Below the pieces are notes generated by a model. The model ran no database searches. It was not told where the DNA came from and saw nothing but the letters and a program-made list of their open reading frames with translations. From Stenotrophomonas sp. SAU14A_NAIMI4_5 (lineage in GTDB: Bacteria; Pseudomonadota; Gammaproteobacteria; Xanthomonadales; Xanthomonadaceae), in assembly GCF_003086795.1 (NCBI RefSeq), contig NZ_CP026003.1, positions 640,503 through 704,502 of the forward strand: DNA of 64,000 nt. The letters are read 5' to 3'. The translations under genes and the position numbers were made by a program. Shown here piece after piece: positions 1-8,029 of this stretch (positions within the stretch are counted from its first letter, which is position 1; every line of letters starts with the position of its first letter).

Positions 1-2166
1 GGCAACGAAACCTCCAGCGGCGAAGCGGCGATGCTGACCGCCTATTACCTGGTGGCCAACCGCAGCGCCGAAACCCAGCAGTGGCTGCAGCAGTCGGTGG
101 TCCTGTTCGATCCGGCGCAGAATCCCGACGGCCGCGACCGCGCCGCGAACTGGCACAACGCCTGGGCCTCGGACCCGGCTTCGTCCGACCCGGCCGACAA
201 GGAGCATGTCGAACCGTTCCCGCAGGGCCGCACCAACCATTACTTCACCGATCTCAACCGCGACTGGCTGGCCCTGACCCAGCAGGATTCGCGGCCCAAG
301 CTGGCCGTGTTCCACCAGTGGTACCCGAATGTGCAGATCGACTTCCACGAGATGGGCAAGGACAGCACGTACTACTTCGAGCCCTCGCCGAAGAGCATGC
401 ACAGCCCGCTGATTCCGGCGGCGTCGTACGAGTTCAACAAGACCCTGGCCAAGTACCACGCGCAGTCGCTGGATGCGCTGGGCTCGCTGTACTACACCGG
501 CGAGAACTACGACAACTTCTCGCCGGTGTATGGCTCGACCTATCCGGATTTCCACGGCGCGGTCGGTGTCACCGTCGAGCAGGCCAGCTCGCGTGGGCGC
601 GTGCAGGAATCGGTGAACGGCCTGCTGACCTTTCCCTTCACCATCCGCAACCAGGTCGCCACCGGCCTGGGCACGGTGCGCGGCGCGGTGACCGAGCGCA
701 GTGGCCTGTTCGACCTGCAGAAGGACTTCTTCCAGAGCGCGCTGAAGCAGGCAGCGCAGCAACCGGTGAAGAGCTTCGTGTTCGGTGATGCGCACGACCC
801 GGCACTGACCCGGCGCCTGCTGGAGCTGTTGCTGCTGCACCGCATTGACGTGCGTGCACTGGATCGCACGGTCACCGTCGACGGGCAGCGCTTCGAGGCC
901 GGCAGTGCCTACGTGGTGCCGGTGCAGCAGGCGCAGTTCCGCCTGGTCCATTCGATCTTCGCCGAGACGCCGTCGATCAAGGGCGACGTGTTCTACGGCA
1001 GCACCAGCTATGCGATCGCACCGGCCTATGGCGTGGCCTTTGCCGGCAGCCGCAGCCGTATCGACGGTGGTGCCCGCGTGGCGGAACTGCCGCCGGTGCA
1101 GGGTGCGGTCAACGGCGGCCAGGCCGGCTTCGCCTACGCCATCGACTGGCGCGACTACAACGCCGGCCGCGCGCTGGCCGCGCTGCAGGCCAAGGGGCTG
1201 AGCGCACGCGCCGCGTTCAAGCCGTTCAGCAGCGCCACCGCGCAGGGCCAGGTCGACTTCGCCGCGGGCAGCCTGGTCATCCCGGTGGCCGGCCAGCCGC
1301 TGCAGGGCGCGGCCCTGCTCGAGGCGGTAGCCGCCGCCGCACGCGACGCCGGCGTGCAGGTGCATGCGCTGTCCAGCGGCCGCAGCAGTGAGGGCATCGA
1401 TCTCGGCAGCGACGGCGTCAAGGCACTGCGCAAGCCGGCCGTGGCGCTGGTGATGGGCGAGGGCGTGGCTGCGACCGAGATTGGTTCGGCCTGGTTCCTG
1501 CTCGACCAGCAGCTGCACCTCCCGGCCAGCAAGCTGGATCCGCAGCAGCTGGGCAAAGTCGCGCTGGACCGCTACACCACCATCGTGCTGTCCGGCGGCA
1601 CCTACACCGGCATCGACGCCACCGCCGTGGCCGCGCTGAAGCGCTGGGTGCAGGCCGGCGGCTCGCTGGTGACCTATGGCAGCGCGTCGAAGTGGGCGGT
1701 GGAACAGAAGCTGGCCGAGGGCGAATCGCTGGGCAAGGACGAAGAGGCGGGCGATGCCGACCGCCGCGCGTTCGGCGACCAGCGTGACATCGCCGCGATC
1801 GAGCGGGTGAGCGGCAACATCCTCAGCGCCGACGTCGATACCACCCATCCGCTGGCGTTCGGCGTGCCGCGCCGGCAGCTGGCGATCAACAAGGAAAACA
1901 CGGTGACGCTGCAGCCGAGTGCGAATCCGTTCTCGACGGTGGTGCGCATCGATGCGACGCCACGGGTGAATGGTTACCTGTCCGAGCGCAACCGTGCGCG
2001 TGTGGCGGGGAGTGCGTGGCTGCTGGTGTCGGCGCAGGGGCAGGGCAACGTGGTGTTGTTTGCCGATGATCCGGCGCATCGCAAGTACTGGCACGGTACG
2101 GATCGCCTGCTGATCAATGCGATTTTCTTCGGGAATCTGGTGAATCCGGCGAAAGCGCGGGGTTGA
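1..2166 (+). CDS. M14-family zinc carboxypeptidase, 3' part (5' end outside window)
   Basis: The reading frame is open from base 1 and the first residues, GNETSSGEA, look like the continuation of the HxxE zinc motif (HGNE) of M14 peptidases, so only a short N-terminal part is missing. Further M14-like signatures are NPDGRDRAANW (about residues 34-44) and DFHEMG (about 118-123), followed by a long C-terminal half that probably includes a glutamine-amidotransferase-like fold. The product is expected to be an exported metallopeptidase, but the signal peptide lies outside the window. An internal ATG at 31 is not a credible start because the conserved sequence begins before it. The gene ends at TGA 2164-2166 and is followed by a repeat-rich gap. 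Family call is firm; substrate is unknown. Confidence 0.85.
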   Translation, partial: GNETSSGEAAMLTAYYLVANRSAETQQWLQQSVVLFDPAQNPDGRDRAANWHNAWASDPASSDPADKEHVEPFPQGRTNHYFTDLNRDWLALTQQDSRPKLAVFHQWYPNVQIDFHEMGKDSTYYFEPSPKSMHSPLIPAASYEFNKTLAKYHAQSLDALGSLYYTGENYDNFSPVYGSTYPDFHGAVGVTVEQASSRGRVQESVNGLLTFPFTIRNQVATGLGTVRGAVTERSGLFDLQKDFFQSALKQAAQQPVKSFVFGDAHDPALTRRLLELLLLHRIDVRALDRTVTVDGQRFEAGSAYVVPVQQAQFRLVHSIFAETPSIKGDVFYGSTSYAIAPAYGVAFAGSRSRIDGGARVAELPPVQGAVNGGQAGFAYAIDWRDYNAGRALAALQAKGLSARAAFKPFSSATAQGQVDFAAGSLVIPVAGQPLQGAALLEAVAAAARDAGVQVHALSSGRSSEGIDLGSDGVKALRKPAVALVMGEGVAATEIGSAWFLLDQQLHLPASKLDPQQLGKVALDRYTTIVLSGGTYTGIDATAVAALKRWVQAGGSLVTYGSASKWAVEQKLAEGESLGKDEEAGDADRRAFGDQRDIAAIERVSGNILSADVDTTHPLAFGVPRRQLAINKENTVTLQPSANPFSTVVRIDATPRVNGYLSERNRARVAGSAWLLVSAQGQGNVVLFADDPAHRKYWHGTDRLLINAIFFGNLVNPAKARG

Positions 2167-2195
2167 GGCAGTCAGCGCCGCGATTTTCCCTGGCT

Positions 2196-2301
2196 GGGGA
2201 GGCCCGGAGGCCCAGTCAGGACACGCCGTGAACCCATCCATGGGGGCTCGATGGCGCCATCCATGGCGCCAACGGTCCTGCCTGGGCCTCCGGGCCTCCC
2301 C
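2196..2301. repeat. Nested palindrome, copy A: 27-bp arms around a 52-bp core
   Basis: Arms 2196-2222 and 2275-2301 are complementary at 26 of 27 positions. Between them is a core of 52 bp (2223-2274) beginning ACGCCGTGAACCCATCCATG. It is the reverse complement, with some changes, of the core in copies B and D. The arms share no sequence with the arms of the other copies. Confidence 0.8.
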
Positions 2302-2354
2302 TCTAGAGTTTCCTGCGGGCGCGGCCGCATCAAACCCAAGGCGGGGGCAAGGGC

Positions 2355-2396
2355 AAAAGCAAAAGCAAAAGCAAAAGCAGCGGCTTCGGCTTTTGC
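2355..2396. repeat. (AAAAGC)4 hexamer repeat with a small hairpin
   Basis: Four perfect AAAAGC units occupy 2355-2378. GCAAAAGC (2371-2378) pairs with GCTTTTGC (2389-2396) and is followed by CTCTT, so on the plus strand it could act as a weak terminator about 190 bases after the peptidase gene. Confidence 0.6.
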
Positions 2397-2476
2397 TCTT
2401 GAATTTGAATTTGATCTTTCTTCCTCCGGCTACCCCGCGGGAGAGGGAAGGCGCTGGAAATGTCTGAAGCGCTGGG

Positions 2477-2568
2477 GAGCGGGGGCGGCGCAAAACCGTG
2501 AGGCGCATGGATGCGCCGACCGAGCCCCCATGGATGGGTTTACGGCGTGTTTTGCGCCGCCCCCGCTC
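2477..2568. repeat. Nested palindrome, copy B: 20-bp perfect arms around a 52-bp core
   Basis: Arms 2477-2496 and 2549-2568 are perfectly complementary, and with a few mismatches the pairing extends about ten bases further on each side. The core at 2497-2548 is 52 bp, starts CGTGAGGCGCATGGATGCGC and ends TTTACGGCGT. It has the same length and largely the same sequence as the core of copy D. Confidence 0.8.
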
Positions 2569-2621
2569 ACCAACGCCCACGCAGAACCAACCGCCAGCCT
2601 CCAAACCCGGGTAGCCAACGC

Positions 2622-2651
2622 AAAAAAAAGGACGGCGCCTCAGCGCCGTCC
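2622..2651 (-). terminator. Rho-independent terminator of the rhlE-type helicase gene
   Basis: GGACGGCGC (2630-2638) and GCGCCGTCC (2643-2651) form a 9-bp stem with a 4-base loop. Reading the minus strand, the stem is followed by eight T (complement of 2622-2629). It lies about 50 bases beyond the helicase stop codon. Confidence 0.9.
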
Positions 2652-2699
2652 CTCGATAGCCCCCCGCGCAGCGGGAAGCGCAACAACCGTCAGCTGCGA

Positions 2700-4124
2700 T
2701 CAGCCAGCGCGACCGCCGCCGTTGCCGCCCTGGCCGCGGCCACGGCCGCCACCACCGTTGCCGCCACCGCCACGACGCTGGCCCTGACCCGCGCCCGCAC
2801 CGGCACGCTGCTGGCCATTGCCACCGCCCTCGCGACGGCCGCCACCGGACTTCTTCGGGCCCGCATGCGCATGGCGCGGCGCATCACCGTGCGGACGACG
2901 CGCGTGGCTCTTGCGCGGTGCGCGCTCGCCGGTGTCGTGCTCGGCCTTGCCCGGTGCACTGTTGCCCCAGCGGATCGGCGTCTGCAGCTCGAAGCCCGGA
3001 ACGTCGCGGATGTCCATGTCGCGGCCCAGCAGGCGGGTGATCGCACGCAGCAGCTTCACTTCGTCCTGCGCCACCAGCGAAATCGCCTGGCCAGTCGCAC
3101 CGTTGCGGCCGGTACGGCCGATGCGGTGCACATAATCCTCGGCCACCATCGGCAGGTCGAAGTTGATCACCTTCGGCAGCTCGTTGATGTCGATACCGCG
3201 CGCGGCGATGTCGGTGGCCACCAGCACGGTCACGCGACCGGCCTTGAAGTCACCCAGTGCACGCAGGCGCTGGCCCTGGCTCTTGTTGCCGTGGATGGCC
3301 GCGGTCTTGATGCCGGACTTTTCCAGGAACGAGGCCAGCTTGTCGCTGCCGTGCTTGGTACGGGCGAAGACCAGGGTCTGCTCGCGGCTGTCCTGCGCCA
3401 GCAGGTGCAGCAGCAGGTCGCGCTTGCGGCTGCCATCGACCGGATGCACGCGGTGGGTGATGGTTTCGGCCACGGTGTTCTTCGGCGTCACCTGGATCTG
3501 TTCCGGGTTGCGCATGAACTCCAGCGCCAGCTGGCGGATGTTGTCCTCGAAGGTGGCCGAGAACAGCAGGGTCTGGCGGTTCTGCTTCGGCAGCTTGGCC
3601 AGGATGCGCTTGATCGACGGCAGGAAGCCCATGTCGAGCATGCGGTCGGCTTCGTCCAGGATCAGCACTTCGATGCCGGACAGGTCGACGCTGCGACGCT
3701 CCAGGTGGTCGATCAGGCGGCCCGGGCAGGCGACCAGCAGGTCGACGCCGCGGCGCAGGATGTCCAGCTGGTTGCCCATGCCGACGCCGCCGTAGATGCA
3801 GGCGCTGGGGATGCGCAGGTACTTGCTGTAGCCGCGCAGGCTGTCATGCACCTGGGTGGCCAGTTCGCGGGTCGGGGCCAGGATCAGCGCACGCGGCTTG
3901 CGCGGGCCGCTGCGCACTTCCTGCGAAGCGGTGCCCAGGTGCTGCAGCAGCGGCAGGCCGAAGGCGGCGGTCTTGCCGGTACCGGTCTGTGCACCGGCCA
4001 GCAGGTCGCGACCGGCCAGCGCCAGCGGGATCGCCTGCTGCTGGATCGGGGTCGGGTTTTCGTAGCCCTGCTCGGCGAGCGCGCGCAGCAGGAAAGGCGC
4101 AAGGCCCAGGGATTCAAAAGACAT
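2700..4124 (-). CDS. rhlE: DEAD-box ATP-dependent RNA helicase, RhlE type
   Basis: A 474-aa cytoplasmic RNA helicase expected to remodel structured RNA, for example in ribosome assembly or mRNA decay. The Q-motif region (NPTPIQQQAIP, 23-33) precedes motif I AQTGTGKT (45-52), PTREL (84-88), DEAD (157-160), SAT (189-191) and a helicase C domain with HRIGRTGR. The C-terminus is a basic, glycine-rich RGG-like tail ending in repeated GGGG and GRGQ segments, typical of an RNA-binding extension. The start MSFESLGLAPFLLRALAEQG is the usual RhlE N-terminus. The gene stands alone with its own terminator and a leader region of up to about 680 bases. RhlE is preferred over DbpA/CsdA, but paralogues are common. 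Confidence 0.93.
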   Translation of the reverse strand: MSFESLGLAPFLLRALAEQGYENPTPIQQQAIPLALAGRDLLAGAQTGTGKTAAFGLPLLQHLGTASQEVRSGPRKPRALILAPTRELATQVHDSLRGYSKYLRIPSACIYGGVGMGNQLDILRRGVDLLVACPGRLIDHLERRSVDLSGIEVLILDEADRMLDMGFLPSIKRILAKLPKQNRQTLLFSATFEDNIRQLALEFMRNPEQIQVTPKNTVAETITHRVHPVDGSRKRDLLLHLLAQDSREQTLVFARTKHGSDKLASFLEKSGIKTAAIHGNKSQGQRLRALGDFKAGRVTVLVATDIAARGIDINELPKVINFDLPMVAEDYVHRIGRTGRNGATGQAISLVAQDEVKLLRAITRLLGRDMDIRDVPGFELQTPIRWGNSAPGKAEHDTGERAPRKSHARRPHGDAPRHAHAGPKKSGGGRREGGGNGQQRAGAGAGQGQRRGGGGNGGGGRGRGQGGNGGGRAG

Positions 4125-4415
4125 TGAGATTGCTCCAAGTACAAGAAACGCCTGTCCGAACGGACAGACGGGGGCAGATCAAACTGATCGGCTGACTCGG
4201 AGCGTTCCCGTGAACCGCGCTGCGAGAATTGGGTGCAGCCGGCACGGAGCGCAGGCTGGAATGCGTGACGAACGGCGTCGGAGTGGGGGCGGGCGAAGTG
4301 GGCGGACCCAGGTCGCCGGCGATCCCGGAGGGAAACGGACGGCCGCTGCAGACCCCGCAAGTCTAAACGATCTTCAATACCCCACGCAAAATCCCCTGTT
4401 CAGGTAGGGGGGGCT

Positions 4416-4434
4416 GCAGGGCTTGCAGCCCTGC
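4416..4434. repeat. GCAGGGCT-N3-AGCCCTGC palindrome, copy 1
   Basis: Perfect 8-bp arms with a TGC loop. The sequence that follows (ACCCGCAGAATCAACG) is the same as after the copy at 47585-47603. With the inverted copy at 4681-4699 it brackets nested palindrome E. Confidence 0.8.
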
Positions 4435-4479
4435 ACCCGCAGAATCAACGGCAACGGCAACGGCAGAAGCGGGCTATCC

Positions 4480-4618
4480 GTGGGATGGCGGGGTGGGTCC
4501 GGGCGCTTGCGAAGCACTGCTTCGCGAACGCCCGAACGCACAGCCGCCAGCGGCTGGGCCGGACCCCGGAGGGGGGTTTACGGCGTCCCCGCAAACCCAC
4601 AGTGCCCCGCCATCCCAC
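4480..4618. repeat. Nested palindrome, copy E (variant with partial left arm)
   Basis: GTGGGATGGCGGGG (4480-4493) pairs perfectly with CCCCGCCATCCCAC (4605-4618). The right arm, 4587-4618, contains the arm of copy D almost letter for letter. The left arm lacks the matching inner part, and the core keeps only the TTTACGGCGT end. The rest is replaced by a GC-rich segment (about 4500-4575) shared with copy C, including a GCGAAGCA/TGCTTCGC hairpin. Confidence 0.7.
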
Positions 4619-4649
4619 GGAATGCCGCTTCGGCTCTTGATCTTCAGGT

Positions 4650-4672
4650 TGCCGGCCAGCGGCCGGCACTAC
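4650..4672. repeat. SMAG-like palindrome (GTAGTGCCGGCC type)
   Basis: TTGCCGGCCAGCGGCCGGCA followed by CTAC; the reverse complement begins GTAG, the head described for SMAG repeats of S. maltophilia. The same sequence recurs at 50430-50453. Confidence 0.75.
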
Positions 4673-4680
4673 CAGCAGGT

Positions 4681-4699
4681 GCAGGGCTGCAAGCCCTGC
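4681..4699. repeat. GCAGGGCT-N3-AGCCCTGC palindrome, copy 2
   Basis: Inverted partner of 4416-4434, with GCA in the loop. It is preceded by AGGT and followed by CGAACCCCCCACTAC, the mirror of the GTAGGGGGG before the first copy. The pair therefore behaves as two inverted GTAG-headed elements. Confidence 0.75.
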
Positions 4700-4808
4700 C
4701 GAACCCCCCACTACGGTAGGGTGGAGCGGATGCCGCGCTGCAGCTTGGCTAACCCGCGCATTTGATTACACTTGAAACTTGTTTGCCCACGACTCCGGAC
4801 ACCCACCC

Positions 4809-5798
4809 ATGAAGCTTGGTTCTTTGAAGGAAGGCGGCCGCGACGGCACCCTGATCGTCGTCTCGCGTGACCTGCGCCTCGGCGTCCGCGCCACCGGCAT
4901 TGCCGCCACCCTGCAGCAGGCCCTGGAAGACTGGAGCCACATCGCCCCGCGCCTGAACGCCCTGTACGAATCGCTGAACGCCGGCGACGCCGATGGCGTG
5001 TTCGACCTCGACCCGCAGGCCCTGGCCGCGCCGATGCCGCGCGCCTATGAATTCGTCGATGGCAGCGCCTACCTCCCGCACGTCGAGCGCGTGCGCCGCG
5101 CCCGTGGCGCCGAGGTGCCGGAAAGCTTCTACACCGACCCGCTGATGTACCAGGCCACCAGCGCCGGCTTCCATGGCCCGCGCGATGCGGTCAAGGTGGT
5201 CAGCGAGGAGTACGGCATCGACCTGGAAGCCGAGATCGTGGTCATCACCGATGACGTGCCGATGGCCGCCACCCCGGAACAGGCCGCCGGCCACATCCAG
5301 CTGGTCGGCCTGGTCAACGATGTCTCGCTGCGCAACCTGATCCCGGGCGAACTGGCCAAGGGCTTCGGCTTCCTGCAGTCCAAGCCGCGCTCGGCGCTGT
5401 CGCCTGTGTTCGTCACCCCCGATGAGCTGGGCACTGCCTGGCAGGACAGCAAGGTGCACCTGCCGCTGCTGACCCACATCAACGGGAAGTGGTTCGGTGC
5501 GCCGGAAGCCGGCGTGGACATGCAGTTCAACTTCGCCCAGCTGGTCGCGCATGCGGCCAAGACCCGTCCGCTGGGCGCCGGCACCATCGTCGGCTCGGGC
5601 ACCATCGCCAACGAGGACACCAGCAAGGGCGCTTCCTGCTTCGCCGAACAGCGCGTGGTGGAAACCCTGCGCGACGGCAAGCCGAGCACGCCGTTCATGT
5701 CCTTCGGCGACGTGGTGCGCATCGAGATGCTCGACGCCGCCGGCAACAGCATCTTCGGTGCGATCGAACAGCGCATCGAGCAGGCGGCCAAGCCCTGA
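4809..5798 (+). CDS. Fumarylacetoacetate hydrolase-family protein
   Basis: A 329-aa cytoplasmic enzyme of the FAH fold, expected to split fumarylacetoacetate into fumarate and acetoacetate at the end of tyrosine/homogentisate breakdown. The ExE and downstream Asp metal-ligand pattern is visible in DLEAEIVVITDDV, and the late region carries GAGTIVGSGTIANED and SFGDVVRIEM, normal for the family. ATG 4809 (MKLGSLKEGG) is chosen over the upstream ATG at 4779 because family members start at this point. The next gene begins 14 bases after the stop and encodes maleylacetoacetate isomerase, the preceding step of the same pathway, which supports the fumarylacetoacetase role. A related acylpyruvase activity cannot be excluded. 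Confidence 0.85.
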   Translation: MKLGSLKEGGRDGTLIVVSRDLRLGVRATGIAATLQQALEDWSHIAPRLNALYESLNAGDADGVFDLDPQALAAPMPRAYEFVDGSAYLPHVERVRRARGAEVPESFYTDPLMYQATSAGFHGPRDAVKVVSEEYGIDLEAEIVVITDDVPMAATPEQAAGHIQLVGLVNDVSLRNLIPGELAKGFGFLQSKPRSALSPVFVTPDELGTAWQDSKVHLPLLTHINGKWFGAPEAGVDMQFNFAQLVAHAAKTRPLGAGTIVGSGTIANEDTSKGASCFAEQRVVETLRDGKPSTPFMSFGDVVRIEMLDAAGNSIFGAIEQRIEQAAKP

Positions 5799-5812
5799 GC
5801 GTGGAGGCGGCG

Positions 5813-6496
5813 ATGGACATCCTGGTTGACGACGGCCCGGTCGACGACGGCCTCGTGCTGTACACCTACTGGCGATCCAGCGCCGCCTACCGCGTGCGCA
5901 TCGGCCTGCAGCTGAAGGGCCTGGCCTGGGAGGGCCGGCCGGTGCACCTGGTGCGCGACGGTGGCGAGCAGCATGCCGACGCCTATGCCGCGCTCAACCC
6001 GCAGCAGCTGGTGCCCACCCTGCTGCATGACGGGCATGCGTTCACCCAGTCGCTGGCGATCCTCGAATACCTCGATGAGCGCTACCCGCAGGTGCCGCTG
6101 CTGCCGGCCGATGCGGTCGGCCGCGCGCGGGTGCGGTCACTGGCCCAGCTGGTGGCCTGCGACATCCATCCGATCAACAACCTGCGGGTGATGCAGTACC
6201 TCGAACGCCGCCTGGAAGCGCCGGCCGACGCGCGCACGCAGTGGACCCTGCACTGGATGTCTGAAGGCTTCGCGGCGATGGAAGCGATGCTCGCGGACAG
6301 TGCGGATACCGGCGTGTTCTGCCACGGTGACCGCCCCGGCCTGGCCGACATCTGCCTGCTGCCGCAGCTGTACAACGCGCACCGCTTCGGTCTGGACCTG
6401 GCGCCATACCCGACGCTGCGCCGCATCGAAGCGGCCTGCCAGGCGCTGGACGCCTTCGAGCGCGCCCGCCCGGAAAACCAGCCCGACGCAGGCTGA
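5813..6496 (+). CDS. maiA: Maleylacetoacetate isomerase (zeta-class GST)
   Basis: A 227-aa glutathione-dependent enzyme that isomerises maleylacetoacetate to fumarylacetoacetate, the substrate of the neighbouring hydrolase. The zeta-class active-site signature appears as SSAAYRVR near residue 23. The thioredoxin-like domain continues through NPQQLVPTL and QSLAILEYLDERYP, followed by the helical GST C-domain with DICLLPQLYNAHRFG. ATG 5813 is favoured over an in-frame GTG at 5801 because GGAGG (5803-5807) lies at the right distance from the ATG. The two genes probably form one transcript. The stop is followed directly by a SMAG palindrome. Confidence 0.9.
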   Translation: MDILVDDGPVDDGLVLYTYWRSSAAYRVRIGLQLKGLAWEGRPVHLVRDGGEQHADAYAALNPQQLVPTLLHDGHAFTQSLAILEYLDERYPQVPLLPADAVGRARVRSLAQLVACDIHPINNLRVMQYLERRLEAPADARTQWTLHWMSEGFAAMEAMLADSADTGVFCHGDRPGLADICLLPQLYNAHRFGLDLAPYPTLRRIEAACQALDAFERARPENQPDAG

Positions 6497-6510
6497 CACG
6501 CCGCTTCGCT

Positions 6511-6570
6511 CGCCGGGCATGGCCCGGCGCTACCGGTCATCGTCCGGTGGTAGCGCCGGACGATGACCGG
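6511..6570. repeat. SMAG element joined to a perfect 15-bp inverted repeat
   Basis: 6511-6532 is the CGCCGGGCATGGCCCGGCGC-TAC palindrome. It abuts a second palindrome with perfect 15-bp arms (6533-6547 and 6556-6570) and an 8-base loop containing GTAG. The second palindrome lies inside the 3' end of the minus-strand glycosylase gene and supplies its last codons and, with the adjoining element, its TAG stop. Confidence 0.85.
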
Positions 6571-8029
6571 CGGATTCCACGTCGTCCGCCTGCAAACGGC
6601 GCAGGTCATCGCGGAACAGCCGGTAGGCCTCCTCACGCCGGGCGTCGTCGCCTTGCCGCAGCACCCACGCCGGGTGCACGGTGGCATAGCCGCGGGTACC
6701 GTCTTCCAGCGTGTGCCAGCGACCGCGGTCGCGTGACAGCTGGAAGCCTGCGCCGAACACCGAGGAAGCAGCGGTCGCGCCCAGGCAGACGATGACCTGC
6801 GGCCGTACCCGCGCGATCTCGCCCAGCAGCCACGGCTGGCAGGCCCGCACATGCCGGCTTTCGGGGCGCTTGTGCAGGCGCACCTTGCCGCGCCGCTCAT
6901 GGTGGAAGTGCTTCACCGCATTGGTCAGGTACAGCGTGGCGCGGTCGATGCCGAGTTCGGCCAGGGCACGGTCCAGCAGCTGGCCGGCCGGGCCCGCGAA
7001 GGGACGGCCGCAGAGATCCTCGGTATCGCCGGGTTGTTCGCCGATCACCATCACCCGTGCATCGGCCGGGCCCTGGCCGAACACCACCTGGGTGGCCGGC
7101 TCCCACAGCGGGCACTGGCGGCAGCCGGCGGCCTGGGCACGCAGCGCATCGAGGCTGTCCGCGCTTGATCCCGGTGATGGCAGCACCGCCGGTCGCTGCG
7201 GAATCTTCCGCTGCGGGGCCTGCGCGGGGCGGTCGTGCATTTCCTGCACGCGGTCGGCCGCATCGCGCACCAGCCCAGGCAGCAGCTGCGCCTCGGGCAG
7301 GTGGCGCCAGTACCGCGCCGGCATCTCCTGCAGCATCATCCGGGTATTCAAGCGGGCCGGGTTGAAGATGCTTGCGTAGTAGGTCTGCCACAGCGATTCG
7401 CGCGCATCCTCGGCCGGTGCATCTTCGCGACGGGCACCGGGCCCGAAGGCCAGGGCCTGGCCATCCCAGTGCACGCTGCGGCCGGGGGTGAGGATGGCCC
7501 AGCGCATGCCGGCGAAGCGGCGCGCGAAGAACGGCGCGACACGCTCGACGATGTGGTGGTCCGGCTCGAACCACGCAATGAAGGCATCGGTCTGCCCGGG
7601 CACTTCGCGGAAGCGCACGAAGGCCTTCATCTTGTGGGTGTCGCGGCGCACCGCCTGGGCCAGTGCCATCGCCCGCAGCACGTCGGCATCGGCCGGGTTG
7701 GACAGCACGCTGCGCTCGCCATGGGCGATGCGCCACAGCAGCCGGTACAGCAGGGCCAGGCGCTGCGGCTCGCGATGGCACAGGCAGGTCGCGGCCAGTT
7801 CGATGAAATCGCGCGGCACGCTGGGCGCGCTGGCGTCGGCGGGCAGGGGAGCCCCCTGCACCGATGGCGCGTCCAGCAGCGAGGCCTCGCTGCCTTCCAG
7901 CCAGTCCAGCTGCGCCGGTGCCACGCCGCGCAGCAGCGCCTCGCGCGCGGCATCGCGCCAGGCGTCCAGCGACCACGGCGGGTCCACCCGCAGCGACCAG
8001 CGCTGTGCGTCAGGCGGCGGGCGGTGCAT
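6530..8029 (-). CDS. DUF4130 domain fused to UdgX-like uracil-DNA glycosylase
   Basis: A 499-aa protein with two parts. Residues 1-270 resemble the DUF4130 domain that is often joined to this glycosylase; residues 295-480 form a family 4/UdgX-type uracil-DNA glycosylase. Visible motifs are CRQC (303-306) and C397, suited to a 4Fe-4S cluster; GEQPG (330-334); and VHPAW (451-455). KVRLH (382-386) sits where UdgX has KRRIH, whose histidine bonds covalently to the abasic site after uracil removal, so H386 may do the same. ATG 8029 is chosen because it overlaps the upstream radical SAM stop by 20 bases and begins MHRPPPDAQRWSLRVDPPWS; the longer in-frame ATG at 8089 gives a low-complexity extension. 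The C-terminal tail after about residue 484 comes from a repeat element. Confidence 0.88.
   Translation of the reverse strand: MHRPPPDAQRWSLRVDPPWSLDAWRDAAREALLRGVAPAQLDWLEGSEASLLDAPSVQGAPLPADASAPSVPRDFIELAATCLCHREPQRLALLYRLLWRIAHGERSVLSNPADADVLRAMALAQAVRRDTHKMKAFVRFREVPGQTDAFIAWFEPDHHIVERVAPFFARRFAGMRWAILTPGRSVHWDGQALAFGPGARREDAPAEDARESLWQTYYASIFNPARLNTRMMLQEMPARYWRHLPEAQLLPGLVRDAADRVQEMHDRPAQAPQRKIPQRPAVLPSPGSSADSLDALRAQAAGCRQCPLWEPATQVVFGQGPADARVMVIGEQPGDTEDLCGRPFAGPAGQLLDRALAELGIDRATLYLTNAVKHFHHERRGKVRLHKRPESRHVRACQPWLLGEIARVRPQVIVCLGATAASSVFGAGFQLSRDRGRWHTLEDGTRGYATVHPAWVLRQGDDARREEAYRLFRDDLRRLQADDVESAGHRPALPPDDDR

Larger units (their letters stand above)
2167..2699. other. Gene-free stretch with two nested palindromes and a hexamer repeat
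   Basis: This gap between the convergent peptidase and helicase genes holds nested palindrome A (2196-2301), an AAAAGC hexamer repeat with a hairpin (2355-2396), nested palindrome B (2477-2568) and the helicase terminator (2622-2651). Short open frames here are low-complexity or fall on the palindromes, have no convincing ribosome-binding site and were not called as genes. Confidence 0.7.
4125..4808. other. Gene-free stretch: helicase leader region and repeats
   Basis: This gap separates two divergent genes, so it should hold the rhlE promoter and the promoter of the plus-strand catabolic pair. Bases 4140-4400 show no clear repeat or gene. From 4416 to 4699 there is a repeat block: two GCAGGGCT-NNN-AGCCCTGC palindromes flanking nested palindrome E and a SMAG-like element. 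No promoter could be placed with confidence. Confidence 0.6.

Noticed and set aside
2228-2787. Small open frames between the peptidase and helicase genes
   Set aside because: They follow the palindromes and the hexamer repeat, differ between frames, and lack ribosome-binding sites.
4210-4765. Small open frames in the rhlE upstream gap
   Set aside because: They overlap nested palindrome E or neighbouring repeats, and no protein family is recognisable.
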